Part shown: positions 63,469-64,000 of the stretch, in pieces | How positions within the stretch are numbered: the stretch's first letter is position 1 | Layout of the letters: every line of letters starts with the position of its first letter | Assembly (NCBI GenBank): GCA_965218875.1 | Contig: OZ244707.1 | Location: 2,418,001-2,482,000 of the forward strand | Direction of reading: 5' to 3' | Length of the DNA stretch: 64,000 bases | DNA from: CBDCMJ01 sp965218875 | Lineage (GTDB): Bacteria; Chloroflexota; Dehalococcoidia; Lucifugimonadales; UBA3495 | Notes under the pieces: generated by a model | The model's input: only the letters and a program-made list of their open reading frames with translations | Databases searched by the model: none | Told to the model about the DNA's origin: nothing | Made by a program: the position numbers and the translations under genes

Positions 63469-63732
63469 ATGAAGCTCTACAAGCTGCCGGTAGTCCTCTA
63501 CGAACCTTCGGAAGACACTAACGACATGTTCTTAGCGGAGGTCCCATTGCTGCCGGGCTGTCGAGCGTGGGGAGATACGGCCGCGCTGGCTTTGGAGTAT
63601 ATGCAAGGGGTGGCCGAAGCGTTTATTGAGTCATACCTCGAACATGGCGACCGGCTTCCTGCGGAAGTCGAAGCGTTGGCCTTGAATCCAGAGGGGGTGG
63701 TTGTCCATACGGAGATAATCGTTGGGGCATGA
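63469..63732 (+). CDS. hicB: HicB-like antitoxin
   Basis: 87 residues. The partial RNase-H-like HicB fold is seen in LYEPSEDTNDMFLAEVPLLPGCRAWGDT and ALEYMQGVAEAFIESYLEHGDRLP. There is no obvious C-terminal DNA-binding domain, so it may rely on another site for autoregulation. The antitoxin precedes the toxin, with a 4-bp ATGA overlap, the reverse of the common hicAB order but frequent in this group. Confidence 0.83.
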   Translation: MKLYKLPVVLYEPSEDTNDMFLAEVPLLPGCRAWGDTAALALEYMQGVAEAFIESYLEHGDRLPAEVEALALNPEGVVVHTEIIVGA

Positions 63733-63938
63733 ACTACCGTCAGGTTACTCGTAAGCTAAGGCAGTTGGGCTGCGAGTATGATCGCCAGAGTTCGGGGTCT
63801 CACGAGATCTGGATGAACGTCCGTACAAGAGCGAGAACCTCAATTCCTTATTGGGGCGCTAAAGATTTGAAACCCGGTACTGTTGCCGGAATAATCCGCG
63901 ACCTGGGAATATCCCGAAAGGACTTCGAGAGTGCCTGA
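63729..63938 (+). CDS. hicA: HicA-like mRNA interferase toxin
   Basis: 69 residues, double-stranded-RNA-binding-like fold. VTRKLRQLGCEYDRQSSGSHEIW carries the catalytic His of the GSHxxW motif, followed by RTSIPYWGAKDLKPGTVAGIIRDLGIS. HicA cleaves mRNA and is neutralised by HicB. It overlaps hicB by 4 bp. Confidence 0.87.
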   Translation: MNYRQVTRKLRQLGCEYDRQSSGSHEIWMNVRTRARTSIPYWGAKDLKPGTVAGIIRDLGISRKDFESA

Positions 63939-63983
63939 GAACCGTATCACGGCCATATCCGGTAAAAGACAGGGACCACCGAG

Positions 63984-64000
63984 ATGAAACTCTCCGAGCG
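63984..64000 (+). CDS. Possible start of a further gene, cut by window end
   Basis: ATG 63984 opens a frame reading MKLSE to the window edge, 45 bases after hicA. Too short to judge. Confidence 0.2.

Noticed and set aside
1..64000. tRNA or rRNA genes
   Set aside because: No cloverleaf-like or rRNA-like sequence recognised on either strand by eye; a covariance search would be needed to exclude them fully.

Overview
The window is high-GC bacterial DNA with dense gene runs, many 1-17 bp start/stop overlaps and frequent GTG/TTG starts. Its lipoproteins share a CGG motif at the lipobox followed by Pro/Thr/Ala/Glu linkers. With the paralogous catabolic enzymes (Baeyer-Villiger-type flavin monooxygenase, molybdenum hydroxylase, P450, epoxide hydrolase), LIV-type ABC transport and a C5-type haem route, this best fits a Chloroflexota genome of the Dehalococcoidia/SAR202 kind. 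That placement is an inference from gene content and style; no rRNA or other decisive marker is present.

Layout. 1-5350: accessory, decayed DNA with an adhesin fragment, a truncated methyltransferase, a cytochrome P450, a broken DDE transposase and 1.2 kb with no credible gene. 5350-9200: a two-module lipoprotein of unknown function and a CPA2 antiporter. 9338-9794: an inverted-repeat cluster and a MITE-like element. 9951-15453: a complete branched-chain amino acid type ABC operon (binding lipoprotein, two permeases, two ATPases). 15467-19727: a GH15 glycosidase diverging from a NaChBac-type cation channel gene, which overlaps a small membrane protein gene that in turn overlaps a YceI-like lipoprotein gene. 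19779-25305: a tetrapyrrole operon with a good promoter, encoding a fused siroheme decarboxylase, CobA-HemD (with a one-base frameshift), HemB and HemL, followed by a CBS-domain antiporter. 27274-32781: a five-gene signalling operon (STAS, receiver-PP2C phosphatase, RsbW-like kinase, solute-binding lipoprotein, histidine kinase). 33319-43323: small unknown genes, then a catabolic block (flavin monooxygenase, three-subunit molybdenum hydroxylase, epoxide hydrolase, SnoaL-like protein, alpha/beta hydrolase). 43456-44685: an orphan E1/ThiF-like enzyme. 44695-53372 (minus strand): a purine operon guaA-purD-(2 unknown)-purE-HAD-purB-purC-DUF3105-purS. 53946-55345: a seven-copy tandem repeat abutting an IS630-type element whose transposase is split by a possible -1 frameshift. 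55752-63938: tsaC, a prenyl-synthase-like gene without intact Asp-rich motifs, pgk, archaeal-type phosphoglycerate mutase, tpiA, miaA, dapF, a Uma2 nuclease and a HicBA-like toxin-antitoxin pair.

The most unusual unit is the 27-33 kb signalling operon. Stop-start overlaps link a LivK-like sensor lipoprotein and a histidine kinase to an RsbU/RsbW/RsbV-type partner-switching set, which suggests one ligand-to-anti-sigma pathway. Other points worth attention are the MITE-like pair with matching TIRs, the enlarged LivH permease, the channel/YceI gene cluster, and the prenyl-synthase homologue placed among glycolytic genes.
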